Below, piece after piece: positions 8,848 to 17,924 of a stretch of DNA of 64,000 nt (position 1 is its first letter; each line of letters starts with the position of its first letter). Location of the stretch: positions 1,364,001 through 1,428,000 of the forward strand of contig NZ_QJKB01000001.1 in the NCBI RefSeq assembly GCF_003201815.1. Direction: 5' to 3'. The position numbers were made by a program, and so were the translations under genes. Source of the DNA: Undibacterium pigrum (GTDB lineage: Bacteria > Pseudomonadota > Gammaproteobacteria > Burkholderiales > Burkholderiaceae_D). The notes below the pieces were generated by a model. That model had not been told where the DNA came from. It did no database searches and was given only the letters and a program-made list of their open reading frames with translations.

Positions 8848-9714
8848 TTATTCTTCCTTCATACGGTGAGCCAGCGTCAGGCTGGCGGGAACTTGACCAG
8901 TCTTGTCACGCGGAAAGGGAGCAGATTTTTCTATGGCTGCTGCCACCGCATCATCAAAAGCTATGTTCCCAGAGGATTTAACTTTGCGTATTGCACCACG
9001 GAGTGATCCATCTGGCAATAGGTTAATGAGGTATTCCACTGTAGGATTACCGGCCGTGCTGTCAATTCCGCTGAAATTCGTGTTGGATCTGACCTTGGCG
9101 GCAATTTTAGCGATATAACTTGGGTCACCGCGGTTATTGCCGGTAGATTTTTCACTGGTGCCCGTACTACCCGTGCCTACCGCCTGTTTAGTGACACGCG
9201 CCATCTCTTCATCGTAGACTTTAGATTTTTCTTTGGTAGATTTTTCTTTTTCCTTGGCCAGCAATTTCTTTTTGTCAGCAGCTTCCTGCGCCAGCTTTTC
9301 TTCCTTGCGTTTTTGTTCGGCAAGTTTATCTTGCTGTTCTTCCTTGCGTTTTTTCTCAGCCAGTTCGCGCTGATGCTCTTCTTCTTTTTTCTTTTCGAGC
9401 AGTTTCCGCTTTTTTTCCTGCGCCAGGACGATTTCAGGGTCTTCCTGACGCACTTCCGCCTTGACTGGCTCAGGTTCTTTGATTTTTTCTATGACGGGTT
9501 CAGGAACTGGAACAGGTTTGGGCGCAGCTTCACGATAGGTCAAATCCCAAACCTCTACATCCTGAGCTTCGGCAGGTTTATTCTGCCAACGTACACCTAC
9601 CCATAAAAAACTTAATAAAATAACATGCACAAGGGCGGCCAGTGCGATGGATCGCAATTGCCCTGTCTGATGCTGATGAAAATCCGGATGTGCTTGCTGG
9701 GAAACCTGATTCAT
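8848..9714 (-). CDS. tolA: cell-envelope protein TolA
   Basis: This 288-residue inner-membrane protein spans the periplasm and transmits force from TolQR to TolB-Pal. A short cytosolic N terminus precedes one membrane segment (about residues 21-41, AALVHVILLSFLWVGV). A Pro/Glu-rich region follows (PVPVPEPVIEKIKEPEPV). Then comes a long Lys/Glu/Ala helical region (about 90-170, KKKEEEHQRELAEKKRKEEQ). The C-terminal TolA/TonB-like domain (about 195-288) contains VEYLINLLPDGSLRGA and AIEKSAPFPRD. It is the first gene of the cluster; tolQ and tolR, which usually precede it, are not upstream. Confidence 0.95.
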   Translation of the reverse strand: MNQVSQQAHPDFHQHQTGQLRSIALAALVHVILLSFLWVGVRWQNKPAEAQDVEVWDLTYREAAPKPVPVPEPVIEKIKEPEPVKAEVRQEDPEIVLAQEKKRKLLEKKKEEEHQRELAEKKRKEEQQDKLAEQKRKEEKLAQEAADKKKLLAKEKEKSTKEKSKVYDEEMARVTKQAVGTGSTGTSEKSTGNNRGDPSYIAKIAAKVRSNTNFSGIDSTAGNPTVEYLINLLPDGSLRGAIRKVKSSGNIAFDDAVAAAIEKSAPFPRDKTGQVPASLTLAHRMKEE

Positions 9715-10056
9715 AGTCCTTAAGACTTTATTTGCCCGACTTGGTTCCGGAAAAAGTTGACCACGTCAGTGACAAAAAAATGCGCGTTAAAGTTGTAACA
9801 GCTGAAATTATAAACCGCAATCGGCTTTTCACCCCAGAGTTCGTCATGATTGTCTATGGTAACGCATATTAGAAAGCCAATTTATGTGAAAATTGTAATA
9901 TTGCGCGTTTGATCATAGCTACGACTTGAAAACACAAGAATTTCAGGCATCAGCAAGAAGAATGACTAGAATGAAAATATCTCATTGCCAGCTTGGCATT
10001 ATCTTTCAAGTCATTGGCAAAGTTTTACCTCGTGCATCTAAAAGCAAAGGAAGATC
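9715..10056. other. Intergenic region between divergent tolA and the VOC gene
   Basis: This 342-bp gap is AT-rich. On the minus strand a TATAAT at 9807-9812 could be the tolA -10 element, giving a leader of roughly 85 nt; no good -35 was seen. On the plus strand AAGGAAG precedes the ATG at 10057. No tolQ/tolR remnant was found. Confidence 0.5.
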
Positions 10057-10452
10057 ATGTCCCACCTAGCTACCCCAGGCGCAGTTATCTATGCCAAGGA
10101 TTTGAGTAAAGTCAGCTGCTTTTATGAACAGCTTTTGCAGTCAATCGCTACGCATGCAGAAGACAACTATACGATATTGGAATTACCGCATTTCCAGTTG
10201 GTCATCCATGCCATACTAGCACAGATAGCCAGCACTTTCGAAATTGCCAATCCCCCGGCAAGACGCGGCGAAACTGCCATCAAATTAATGCTACCCGTGA
10301 CCAGCATCAGCAAAGCAAGAGACATCGCAGCCAGCCTGGGCGGCCATATAGATGCCGCCAATTATGAATGGGAATTTCAGCATTGCCGCATCTGTGATGG
10401 GCATGATCCCGAAGGCAATGTTATCCAGGTCAGAGAAGTCATATCGAAATAA
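10057..10452 (+). CDS. VOC-family (glyoxalase/bleomycin-resistance-like) protein
   Basis: This 131-residue protein matches the vicinal oxygen chelate fold. The N terminus has the characteristic VIYAKDLSKVSCFYEQLL motif, and the middle contains IKLMLPVTSISKARD. The C terminus ends in DGHDPEGNVIQVREV, the usual metal-site Glu/His strand region of the family. A full paired betaalphabetabetabeta arrangement fits the length. The substrate cannot be told; the family includes dioxygenases, isomerases and antibiotic-binding proteins. The ribosome-binding site is AAGGAAG. It is followed by a cytochrome b561 gene after 88 bp. Confidence 0.85.
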   Translation: MSHLATPGAVIYAKDLSKVSCFYEQLLQSIATHAEDNYTILELPHFQLVIHAILAQIASTFEIANPPARRGETAIKLMLPVTSISKARDIAASLGGHIDAANYEWEFQHCRICDGHDPEGNVIQVREVISK

Positions 10453-10540
10453 GTACATTAATTTGTACTGTTTGTTATTTGCGTTGAAACTTCCTTATCT
10501 GCATGCGGTCCATCATTCTTTAATTTGATGGGTAAATGAC

Positions 10541-11092
10541 ATGATGGACAAAGCAAACAGCCTCAGCAAGCTGAGTATTTCCCTGCACTGGATTATTGCC
10601 ATACTCATCATTGGCTTATGCGCAGTGGGCTTGTATATGACAAGGGCTGAAGCCTGGGCTTTGTATCCAGTTCATAAATCCCTGGGAGTGCTGGTACTGG
10701 TTGCTGCCATATTACGTGTGATCTGGCGTATAAAGAACGGCTGGCCTGCAGCAGTGGCCGAGTATTCCCGGCTGGAGCAAATCACTGCGAAAATCATCAA
10801 ATGGGTGTTAATCACGGGCACGATAGCCTTGCCCCTCAGCGGCATGTTATTTTCTGGTGCCAGCGGCCATGGTTTCGGCATATTTGGTTTGGTCCTGGTG
10901 CCTGCACAACACATGCCTGGCAACCCGGCAGAAGTGCTGGCGTATAGCGAATTCTGGGCAAAGGCAGGCGCAAGCCTGCATCAGGCAAGCGCCTACCTTT
11001 TGATTGCAGCCATACTTTTGCATCTGGCTGGTGCGTGTAAACACCATTTCATCGACAGGGACGCGACCCTGAGACGCATGCTGGGCAAATAA
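10541..11092 (+). CDS. cytochrome b561 family protein
   Basis: This 183-residue integral membrane protein has four predicted helices. Conserved histidines lie in helix 1 (SLHWIIA) and helix 2 (YPVHKSLGVLVL), and further His residues occur in ASLHQASAYLLIAAILLHLAGA; these are the di-haem b ligand positions of the family. Members move electrons from the quinone pool, for instance to periplasmic acceptors or oxygen (superoxide oxidase CybB). Length matches E. coli CybB (about 176). The first of two adjacent ATGs is used. It appears to be a short transcription unit, possibly with the VOC gene upstream. Confidence 0.92.
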   Translation: MMDKANSLSKLSISLHWIIAILIIGLCAVGLYMTRAEAWALYPVHKSLGVLVLVAAILRVIWRIKNGWPAAVAEYSRLEQITAKIIKWVLITGTIALPLSGMLFSGASGHGFGIFGLVLVPAQHMPGNPAEVLAYSEFWAKAGASLHQASAYLLIAAILLHLAGACKHHFIDRDATLRRMLGK

Positions 11093-11128
11093 ATCAACGC
11101 AAACAAAACAACTAGCAAACGCACGCCT

Positions 11129-12382
11129 ATGAATCATCAAACCTCGATATGCGGGCTGCTGCTCGCCCTCCTCATCCCTATCACGCTGCCCTCTGCTACT
11201 GCACAAACCAGATCACCAGCGTGGGATGCCTGGCTCAGCAATAATACCCATGCCGTTTCGGACAATAAGATTAATGACGATTATGCTGACCTGGCGGCTT
11301 TTGGTGCAGCCATCAAAGATAGCCGCATCGTCATGCTGGATGAGCAAAGCCATGGTGAAGAAAATGTCTTTGCGCTCAAGGCCAGACTGGTCAGGTATCT
11401 GCATGAGAAACACGGCTACCAGGTGCTGGCCCTGGAAAGTGGCTTATATGATGTTGACCGCATCTGGCGCACTGCCGATGCGAAAAACAGCATACGCACC
11501 CAAGCGCCGGGCAATGTCTTTTACCTGTACGCCAACAGTCCGGCCATGCGGGGTTTATTCGACTATCTGCAAACCCAAAAGCAGGGTAAATCTCCCTTGA
11601 TATTATCCGGCATGGATAGCCAGCATACTGGGCAACATACGCGGCAGCACCTGGTCAGTGATTTACGAAAAGAGCTGGACAAGACTGGCAACAGCAAGCT
11701 GAGCAATGATGCTTACTGGAGCAAGTTTGCAGAACTCAATCTGCAGTTATTCAACATGAATCGCACTGCGCCGGACACCCGCATTCAGGAAGAATACTTT
11801 CAATTCATTCAAAAATTGAAAACCGCTTTTTCTTCCAGTGAGCAGTATTTCTGGCAACGTTTGATCATCAGCATGGAAGATCAGGCGCAACGTTACTGGG
11901 GGCACAGGCATGAGCACCGCAGCGCTGTCATGGGTGAAAACTTACTGTCCCTGATAACGCAAAGATACCCGGGCCAGAAAATCATCGTCTGGGGCCACTT
12001 TGTTCATTTGAACCGCACTGGCTTGCCATTGCATGGCAATCTTGGCCATGTGATCAGCAAGCAATTCAAAGACCAGGTCTATGTCGCGCACTTCACCGGC
12101 AACAAGGGCAATTACTATAATTTCTTCAATGATCAAAACACGCCCGTATTAAGCTTCCCCTCCAAGACCATAGAAAATCATCTGGAACGCCAGCCCGGCC
12201 CTTATAATTTCACTGACTGGCGCAAGCTACCAGCACACCTGAAACAGGATGTGAGCATGCAGGCAGCGCTGAGTTCTTACTTGCCACAGGGCTTGTTTGA
12301 GCTACCTGAAGCTGGAGCACAATGGCATGAGCGCATAGATGGCACGTTTTACCTGAACAAGATAACCAGTACAAAACCTTGA
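11129..12382 (+). CDS. erythromycin-esterase-family protein, secreted
   Basis: This 417-residue protein has a signal peptide (cleavage after SATA, about residue 25). The Ere/EreA-like domain shows DEQSHGEENVFALKARLVRYL near 70-90 with the catalytic-type HGE, then VLALESGLYD (acidic pair) near 100-110. KIIVWGHFVHLNR near 285-297 supplies the second conserved His. Characterised family members hydrolyse macrolide lactones, but many chromosomal homologues have other, unknown esterase activities. The export signal differs from cytoplasmic plasmid-borne Ere enzymes. Macrolide resistance should not be assumed. Confidence 0.85.
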   Translation: MNHQTSICGLLLALLIPITLPSATAQTRSPAWDAWLSNNTHAVSDNKINDDYADLAAFGAAIKDSRIVMLDEQSHGEENVFALKARLVRYLHEKHGYQVLALESGLYDVDRIWRTADAKNSIRTQAPGNVFYLYANSPAMRGLFDYLQTQKQGKSPLILSGMDSQHTGQHTRQHLVSDLRKELDKTGNSKLSNDAYWSKFAELNLQLFNMNRTAPDTRIQEEYFQFIQKLKTAFSSSEQYFWQRLIISMEDQAQRYWGHRHEHRSAVMGENLLSLITQRYPGQKIIVWGHFVHLNRTGLPLHGNLGHVISKQFKDQVYVAHFTGNKGNYYNFFNDQNTPVLSFPSKTIENHLERQPGPYNFTDWRKLPAHLKQDVSMQAALSSYLPQGLFELPEAGAQWHERIDGTFYLNKITSTKP

Positions 12383-12454
12383 ATGCGCAGTTAAACATAC
12401 ACATATCACAGACATATTTTCTGGCATAAATTCTCAGCGCTCCGGAGATTATTC

Positions 12455-13387
12455 ATGCAACATTACATTTCCACTTTTAAAAATCAACTGACAGAAATAA
12501 GCTGGTTCAGTTTTCTTAAAATATTGGCGATGATTTTTCTTGCCAGCGTATTTCTGCAGCTGGCATTCACTTCGCGTGAAAGCATAGTCTTGCTCAAAAA
12601 ATCCGTCCTGGTCACACTATTGTCTCTGATCGTCTTGAAGGACATGCTGGAAGCACCAGCAGCATTTCGTCGTGTAAAGGCCGCGAGGCAACAAGGTGCA
12701 AACTGGATGCAAAGCCTGGCTGAATTGTCCCCGCCTGAATTTCCCGCCTTGCTGCGCCTGGAAAGAAGCATGTGGCAAGGATGCTGGTATTGGCTGTCCA
12801 GAAAAACACCCATAGCTCCTGTCGCTGGCCAGCAGTTTGGCTTTTGGAGCAAGAGCACATACAGCACCATCTTTCTTGTTTTATTAATTGGCCTCGCAAC
12901 GGAAATTCCATTCTCGGCGCTGATGGTGCCCATCATGACTCAGGATGCGCACACACGCACGCTGGTGCATTGCATCTTGTTGGCACTGACTGCCTACTCA
13001 CTGGTCTGGATACTGGGCGACCGCTACTGGATCAGGCATAGCTGCCATATACTCGCTGAAGATACCCTGCATTTGAAACTGGGTAGCAGAAGCATGGGCA
13101 AGATACCTTACATGGCCATCTCCGCCTGCGAGAATTTTGCGGTGGATAATAATCAGCCATCGTGGAAAAAGTTCGATTACCCAAAGGCTTCCATCATACT
13201 CAGCCCCTATGACAAGCCAAATCTTGTCATCAGTTTGCATGCAGATGCACATCTGCATATCTGGCATTTTCAATTGCAAAAGACTGATGTGCAAAAGATT
13301 TACCTGTATGTCGATGAGCCAAACCAGTTAAAACTGGCATTGCAGATGCATATTGCGAATCATCAAAAATCCGGTCAATCAAATTAA
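12455..13387 (+). CDS. hypothetical multi-pass membrane protein
   Basis: I do not recognise this 310-residue protein. Hydrophobic segments lie near residues 20-40, 45-63, about 137-160 and 172-192, suggesting four membrane helices. A soluble segment of about 75 residues sits between helices 2 and 3. A C-terminal soluble domain of about 110 residues is beta-rich, with patterns such as KASIILSPYDKPNLVISL and HIWHFQLQKTDVQKIYLYV that could be a PH-like fold. The ribosome-binding site GGAG is 8 nt before the ATG. It follows the esterase gene by 72 bp on the same strand. No function is offered. Confidence 0.75.
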   Translation: MQHYISTFKNQLTEISWFSFLKILAMIFLASVFLQLAFTSRESIVLLKKSVLVTLLSLIVLKDMLEAPAAFRRVKAARQQGANWMQSLAELSPPEFPALLRLERSMWQGCWYWLSRKTPIAPVAGQQFGFWSKSTYSTIFLVLLIGLATEIPFSALMVPIMTQDAHTRTLVHCILLALTAYSLVWILGDRYWIRHSCHILAEDTLHLKLGSRSMGKIPYMAISACENFAVDNNQPSWKKFDYPKASIILSPYDKPNLVISLHADAHLHIWHFQLQKTDVQKIYLYVDEPNQLKLALQMHIANHQKSGQSN

Positions 13388-13804
13388 TCAGTTATCACAT
13401 ATCCTGCTGCTGCCCCAGACAGCAGGCGCCAGACCCCACCCTCGCCCCACCCGAGCGACGATCCAAAATGCAATTTGATATGCATACTGGATCGCTGCCC
13501 CTCCTCTTATGCATAAATTGAGCCCTTACAGATTTAACAAATAAATGCGTTTGGCAGCTCCACATTGCGCAATACATCAAACATGGCCATCAGTTGAGTT
13601 TAGCAACTCACTCATCAAAACATCAATAAGTATCGAATACTGATACTTCCTGTTCAAGCATACGGGGCCTGCGATTTTCTATTGGCATAGTTTTTTTATC
13701 TTTGCGAGACTTCGTTCCGAGCTCTCCGCCGGAGAGAAGTTGTGCGGCAAAAATGTCGCTCTGGACTGCTTAGCTTCCATTGATTAATCGCTTAAAGGAT
13801 CACC
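13388..13804. other. 417-bp intergenic region upstream of mipA-like gene
   Basis: No credible ORF is seen. Two inverted repeats stand out: AAGTATC / GATACTT at 13628-13648, and the perfect CTCTCCG-C-CGGAGAG at 13722-13736, about 70 bp before the downstream ATG. A longer imperfect hairpin (GATCCA / TGGATC) lies near 13458-13495. The two sites close to the start could be operators for the outer-membrane protein gene; that is inference. Confidence 0.45.
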
Positions 13805-14605
13805 ATGAAACACATTTTTAAACTGACCGCTATCGCTTTCTCCAGCTTGATGGCCATGTCGTTTTCTGCTCATGCACAAGACAAGACAGCAGCAGAACCT
13901 GAGTCCACCGCGGTGGTCGGTGCTGGCGTATTCTATGCCCCTGAATACATAGGCGCGAAGAAAAATCGCTTTGGCCCTGCCATTTATGGCGAATACCAAA
14001 ACAAAAATGGCTTCTTTGCCAGTACCATGCGCGGCGTAGGTTTTGGCACGAAGGTTGATGACTTTTCTTTCAGTGCGGCCCTGGGCTACCGTGCAGGCCG
14101 TGAAGACTCACGCGATTCAAAATCTTTGTTCAGTTCTGATGATTTGAAAGGCATGGGCAATATTTCCGGTTCTGCTACGGCCAATCTGCAAGCAAGTACT
14201 ACATTTGGGCCCGGCATCAAAGCGAGCTTCAACGCCAATATGGCACTGTCTCACAGGGAAAACGGCAATGCCTATACTTTTGGCCTGGCAGCCCCAGTAT
14301 TCCAGACGGCCTCAGACAAGGTAGAAATCGGCGGCAATCTGACATATGGTGATGCCAAATACAACCAGACTTATTTTGGCGTAACGCCGACACAAAGTGC
14401 CAATTCAGGCTACAAGGCATACTCGATAAAAGCGGGCTTCTCACAGGCTACTGCTAACGTAGCGTGGACACATGTGATAGACAAAAACTGGTCAGTACGC
14501 AGTGCCGTAGGTGTATCACAAGTAATGGGCGATGCTGGTGATAGTCCTTTGGCAAAAAAGAAAACCAATCCATTATTGATCAGCACTGTCAATTACGCTT
14601 TCTGA
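13805..14605 (+). CDS. MipA/OmpV family outer-membrane protein
   Basis: This 266-residue protein has a signal peptide ending after SAHA (about residue 23). The mature beta-barrel begins with VGAGVFYAPEYIGAKKNRFG, the hallmark of MipA/OmpV proteins, and ends in the C-terminal aromatic signature VNYAF. Members are outer-membrane scaffolds (E. coli MipA links MltA and PBP1b) or small porin-like proteins. No neighbouring two-component system was seen. A ribosome-binding site (AAAGGA) lies before the ATG. It is monocistronic and ends in a strong terminator shared with the convergent acyltransferase gene. Confidence 0.9.
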   Translation: MKHIFKLTAIAFSSLMAMSFSAHAQDKTAAEPESTAVVGAGVFYAPEYIGAKKNRFGPAIYGEYQNKNGFFASTMRGVGFGTKVDDFSFSAALGYRAGREDSRDSKSLFSSDDLKGMGNISGSATANLQASTTFGPGIKASFNANMALSHRENGNAYTFGLAAPVFQTASDKVEIGGNLTYGDAKYNQTYFGVTPTQSANSGYKAYSIKAGFSQATANVAWTHVIDKNWSVRSAVGVSQVMGDAGDSPLAKKKTNPLLISTVNYAF

Positions 14606-14659
14606 TTTTGCCTTTATCCGTATGAACTAAATCGCACAATTAGTTCAGCAACAAAGATG

Positions 14660-14698
14660 ACAGATGCGGGTTCAGCTTTGAACCCGCATCTGTTTTTT
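14660..14698 (+). terminator. Bidirectional-looking terminator between mipA-like and acyltransferase genes
   Basis: A 15-bp perfect stem (ACAGATGCGGGTTCA / TGAACCCGCATCTGT) is followed by six Ts. It overlaps the stop codon of the convergent acyltransferase gene. Confidence 0.93.
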
Positions 14699-15845
14699 AT
14701 TGCGCAGTTTGTAAACCAGGATGTGATTTTTTGGCTTTGTTACGCAAATAATTATTTGCTGGCTCAGTGACATATCGCGCCACCAGAGCAGCTAGCAGGG
14801 AACTTAGTAGCAGAAACAAAAACAGGCAAGGTAAACGCATTTCATATGACAATTCTTTCTTGCTGACGACATTACGCATGAGTGCCAGCACGATGATATG
14901 AAACAGATACAGCTCATAACTATGCCTGCCCATCCAGCCCAGCCAAGCCACTCCTTTTCGAATGCCCCAGCCTTGCTGGGATGGCTGTTTTGTCGCAAAC
15001 AGGAAAGCGGCACTGCATAGCGAAATCAGAGTAAAACCTTCTATTTCATGCCCACCTATGCCGCGCAAATACACAGCCGCCAAAGCCAGCAAGGCAAGCC
15101 AGCGCAAACACATTGCAACAGTTTTACCCAACTCGATTTTTTGAATGAGCAATGCAGTCATGCAGCCTATGGCAATCGCATCAAAGCAGGCGAAATAGGC
15201 ATACATGTATTCGATTTCACTCTTCAAATGCTGGCTGCGGTAGATAGGTGCATACACGATCAGGCCAAGACAGAGCAAAACAAACAGGCTTTGCTTGCGC
15301 AAGCTAATGCACAGTAAAGGCAGGCAAAGATAAAACATCTCCTCTACTGAGAGTGACCAGTATATATTGAGGCAATAATTAAAATAGCCTGTCGATTGCA
15401 TGAGAACGTTGTGCCAGAATGTCAGCACAGATCCTGCAGCAATGAAGAAATAGGAGGCAGGCAGATGATTGCCGTTATCGGCATTATCAAAATGCGGTAC
15501 ACCCAGACTACCGAGCGTGACGATGATGAATAGCGCCAACAATAACGGCGGCATGATGCGGGCAATCCGCAACAGATAGAATTCACGCCAGTTAATTTGT
15601 GCCAGGCTGCCCCAGCGTTTGAGTGAATTGGACGTGATCAAATAACCGGATATGGTGAAAAAGATAGTGACGCCATAATTGCCATTCAATACGACGGAAC
15701 GCAATAAATCAGGGCCGAGCAAACTACCCAGGGGGCTATCTTTCAAACCAAGTCCCAGTGAAAAATGCAAAAGCAAGACCAGTAAAATTGCCAGTCCCCG
15801 TAAAAAATCAATCCCTGCATTTCTGCTACTTATATTTTCCTGCAT
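14697..15845 (-). CDS. acyltransferase 3 family membrane protein (OafA/YrhL-like)
   Basis: This 382-residue protein has about ten membrane helices and the acyltransferase-3 signature. The N terminus reads GIDFLRGLAILLVLLLHF with the conserved His, then GVTIFFTISGYLIT and the basic REFYLLRIARIMPPL. A central SLSVEEMFYLCLPLL is also typical. Family members O-acetylate surface polysaccharides, LPS or peptidoglycan. The substrate is unknown and no polysaccharide cluster is adjacent. The stop codon lies inside the terminator shared with the mipA-like gene. Confidence 0.92.
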   Translation of the reverse strand: MQENISSRNAGIDFLRGLAILLVLLLHFSLGLGLKDSPLGSLLGPDLLRSVVLNGNYGVTIFFTISGYLITSNSLKRWGSLAQINWREFYLLRIARIMPPLLLALFIIVTLGSLGVPHFDNADNGNHLPASYFFIAAGSVLTFWHNVLMQSTGYFNYCLNIYWSLSVEEMFYLCLPLLCISLRKQSLFVLLCLGLIVYAPIYRSQHLKSEIEYMYAYFACFDAIAIGCMTALLIQKIELGKTVAMCLRWLALLALAAVYLRGIGGHEIEGFTLISLCSAAFLFATKQPSQQGWGIRKGVAWLGWMGRHSYELYLFHIIVLALMRNVVSKKELSYEMRLPCLFLFLLLSSLLAALVARYVTEPANNYLRNKAKKSHPGLQTAQ

Positions 15846-15964
15846 GGGCGAGCATCCTTAAATCAGTGAATACAAAAGAATAGAGTTGATTCTGAATCAA
15901 CATATTCGTTTCTTTGTATATCATATTTCCAGGAATTAATTACCAGCGGAATAATGAAAAATCA

Positions 15965-16915
15965 CTAATGAATAGCTTGAGGTTTTACGCGCAGAGCAGT
16001 GACGACGCCAACAATCAGTAAAATGATCCCCAGTAAAACCATGGGTTCTGGCATGCGCTTGCTCAAAATGAATGCATAGGCCAGCGCGGCCAGTGTCTCA
16101 AACACGATGAGCTGACCTGCCAGGTTGGTAGGCAGGCGCTGGCTGGCCTGGTTCCAGCACATAGTGCCCAGCCATGAGGCGAACAGACCGATGATGAGCA
16201 TCAGAGTGATGAAGTATTGTGGCCGTGGGCCAAATGGCATAGAAAAATCCTGGCCGCTCACACTCATGTATATCCATAGTCCCAGGTAACCAAGCAAAGC
16301 CAGCGGTAAAGTGGCAACGCCCTGGGCACTGGCCCAGACTCTGGGATTGCGGTCAGGGTGATGGCGCAGCCAGTCTGCATTTCTTAATGGGTACCAGGTC
16401 CAGCAGGCAACGGCAACCAGTGCAAACAAACCACCAACGATATAGGTCTGAATGTCTTTGTCAGAAGCTGCCTGCAATGCAGCGATTTCCACGCTATTGA
16501 CGCAGGCAACGCCAGCAAAGATGATCAATAGCGATGGCAACATGCGTCGCCAGGCAATACTGCCATCACGCTGGGCATTGCGGTAATTGGCGGTGATGGC
16601 GATAACGACAGGCAGCGTGCCTATCAGCATGGTAGGCAGCGGTGCCCCGGAACGTTGTATCGCACTGGCCAGGCACAGGTAATAGAGGATGTTACCGACT
16701 GCTGCCAGCTTCAATGCTTCTATCCAGTCTGACTTGCTCAACAGACGCAATTGCCGCCTGTCCATCCAGGCGATAGGCAGAGTGATCAAGCCAAATGCCA
16801 GATAGCGGCCAAATGATTGCAAAGCTGCCGGGTATTCAGGCAGTAGCAATGGGCCGATGAATACCAGGCCCCACATCAAACCTGCTGCCATTGCATATAA
16901 AACGCCGATACCCAT
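15965..16915 (-). CDS. EamA/DMT-family transporter
   Basis: This 316-residue inner-membrane protein has ten predicted helices in two EamA repeats. The first repeat starts GVLYAMAAGLMWGLVFIGPLL; the second starts near residue 160 (IVGGLFALVAVACWTWYPL). Members export small metabolites such as amino acids; the substrate is unknown. The AraC-family regulator gene lies 91 bp upstream on the same strand, so cotranscription or regulation by it is plausible, as is common for DMT exporters. Confidence 0.9.
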   Translation of the reverse strand: MGIGVLYAMAAGLMWGLVFIGPLLLPEYPAALQSFGRYLAFGLITLPIAWMDRRQLRLLSKSDWIEALKLAAVGNILYYLCLASAIQRSGAPLPTMLIGTLPVVIAITANYRNAQRDGSIAWRRMLPSLLIIFAGVACVNSVEIAALQAASDKDIQTYIVGGLFALVAVACWTWYPLRNADWLRHHPDRNPRVWASAQGVATLPLALLGYLGLWIYMSVSGQDFSMPFGPRPQYFITLMLIIGLFASWLGTMCWNQASQRLPTNLAGQLIVFETLAALAYAFILSKRMPEPMVLLGIILLIVGVVTALRVKPQAIH

Positions 16916-17006
16916 GCTGTTTATCCCCTGAAAAGAATCAGCTTAAAACAAAATGGAATAGCGGTCTTGTACCAGATTGCGCTCGCGGGCAGTTTTGCAG
17001 TGAAGT

Positions 17007-17906
17007 TTAAGCGCGCATCTGCTGTTGATAACGCGATGGCGTCACACCGTAGCGACGCAAGAAGGCCTTGTTCAAATGCGATTGATCTGTCAGGCCAGTT
17101 GCCGCCGCTACCTGCGCCGGTGGAAAGCCCTTGCCCAGCAGGCATTTGGCTTCATACAGACGCAAGGCCATCAGCATTTGCTGGGGTGTCGCGTGATATT
17201 GCGCTTTGAAGCTGCGCAAAAAATGAAATGGGCTCAAGCCTGCAACTACAGCCAGTTGCTCCAGGCCGATGCGTTCTGCCATGCTGGCGCGCATATAATC
17301 GAGCACGGCTGTAAAGCGCTGTTTGCCCAAAGATGCTGGTGCTTGCGGCGCACTGGCAAAACGTTTGAATTCGGACAGGATATCAAACAGGAGGCTGTCA
17401 AAACTCAGCTTGTCAGTGGCTTGCCAAATCTGCTCAAGCATGACACCCAGTTTGCGCGCACTGATGGCATCGTTGGCGACCGCATCCTTGAACCACCAAC
17501 CACTTTCGCCCGTGACTTCTGCCACCACTTCCGGCTCTATATACATCATGCGATAGCGCCAGCCAGTGTCTGTTTCTGCCCTTCCGGTATGCAACTCATC
17601 CGGGTTCATCATCACGACCGAATCTTGCGGTGCCAGATGATCGCTACCCAAGTATCGAAAACGCTCTACTCCACTGGCAATAGAGCCCAGGCCAAATGCT
17701 TCATGCGTATGAGGTTCAAAGGCATGGGCAACGATATGGGCACGGTAAAGTTCTACGCCAGGGCGATGTTGCGCCCTTTTGAATTCAGCACGGTCACTCA
17801 CATGTTCAAAGCTTTCAGGCACACCGGGCATGGACAAAGCGCCATCATTGTCCTGGAGGCTTTGCCGGCCCTGTTGCATGCCAGTGTGGATGTTCGCTAT
17901 GTCCAT
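17007..17906 (-). CDS. AraC-family transcriptional regulator
   Basis: This 299-residue protein has an N-terminal cupin-type sensor domain (AraC_binding; HIVAHAFEPHTHEAFGLGSI, PDELHTG) and a C-terminal pair of helix-turn-helix motifs. HTH1 lies around ERIGLEQLAVVAGLSPFHFLRSF and HTH2 around QVAAATGLTDQSHLNKAFLRR, ending in the family signature YGVTPSRYQQQ. It sits upstream of the DMT exporter on the same strand, and downstream of rnhA (18 bp away), which may place all of these in one transcript. Confidence 0.93.
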   Translation of the reverse strand: MDIANIHTGMQQGRQSLQDNDGALSMPGVPESFEHVSDRAEFKRAQHRPGVELYRAHIVAHAFEPHTHEAFGLGSIASGVERFRYLGSDHLAPQDSVVMMNPDELHTGRAETDTGWRYRMMYIEPEVVAEVTGESGWWFKDAVANDAISARKLGVMLEQIWQATDKLSFDSLLFDILSEFKRFASAPQAPASLGKQRFTAVLDYMRASMAERIGLEQLAVVAGLSPFHFLRSFKAQYHATPQQMLMALRLYEAKCLLGKGFPPAQVAAATGLTDQSHLNKAFLRRYGVTPSRYQQQMRA

Positions 17907-17924
17907 GAGATATTTCGTCTCTCT

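Noticed and set aside
9720-9875. Minus-strand open frame of about 45 codons directly upstream of tolA, reading ...CYNFNAHFFVTDVVNFFRNQ...
   Set aside because: It has no ATG, GTG or TTG start in a useful position and no resemblance to TolR or another family I recognise, so it is probably chance.
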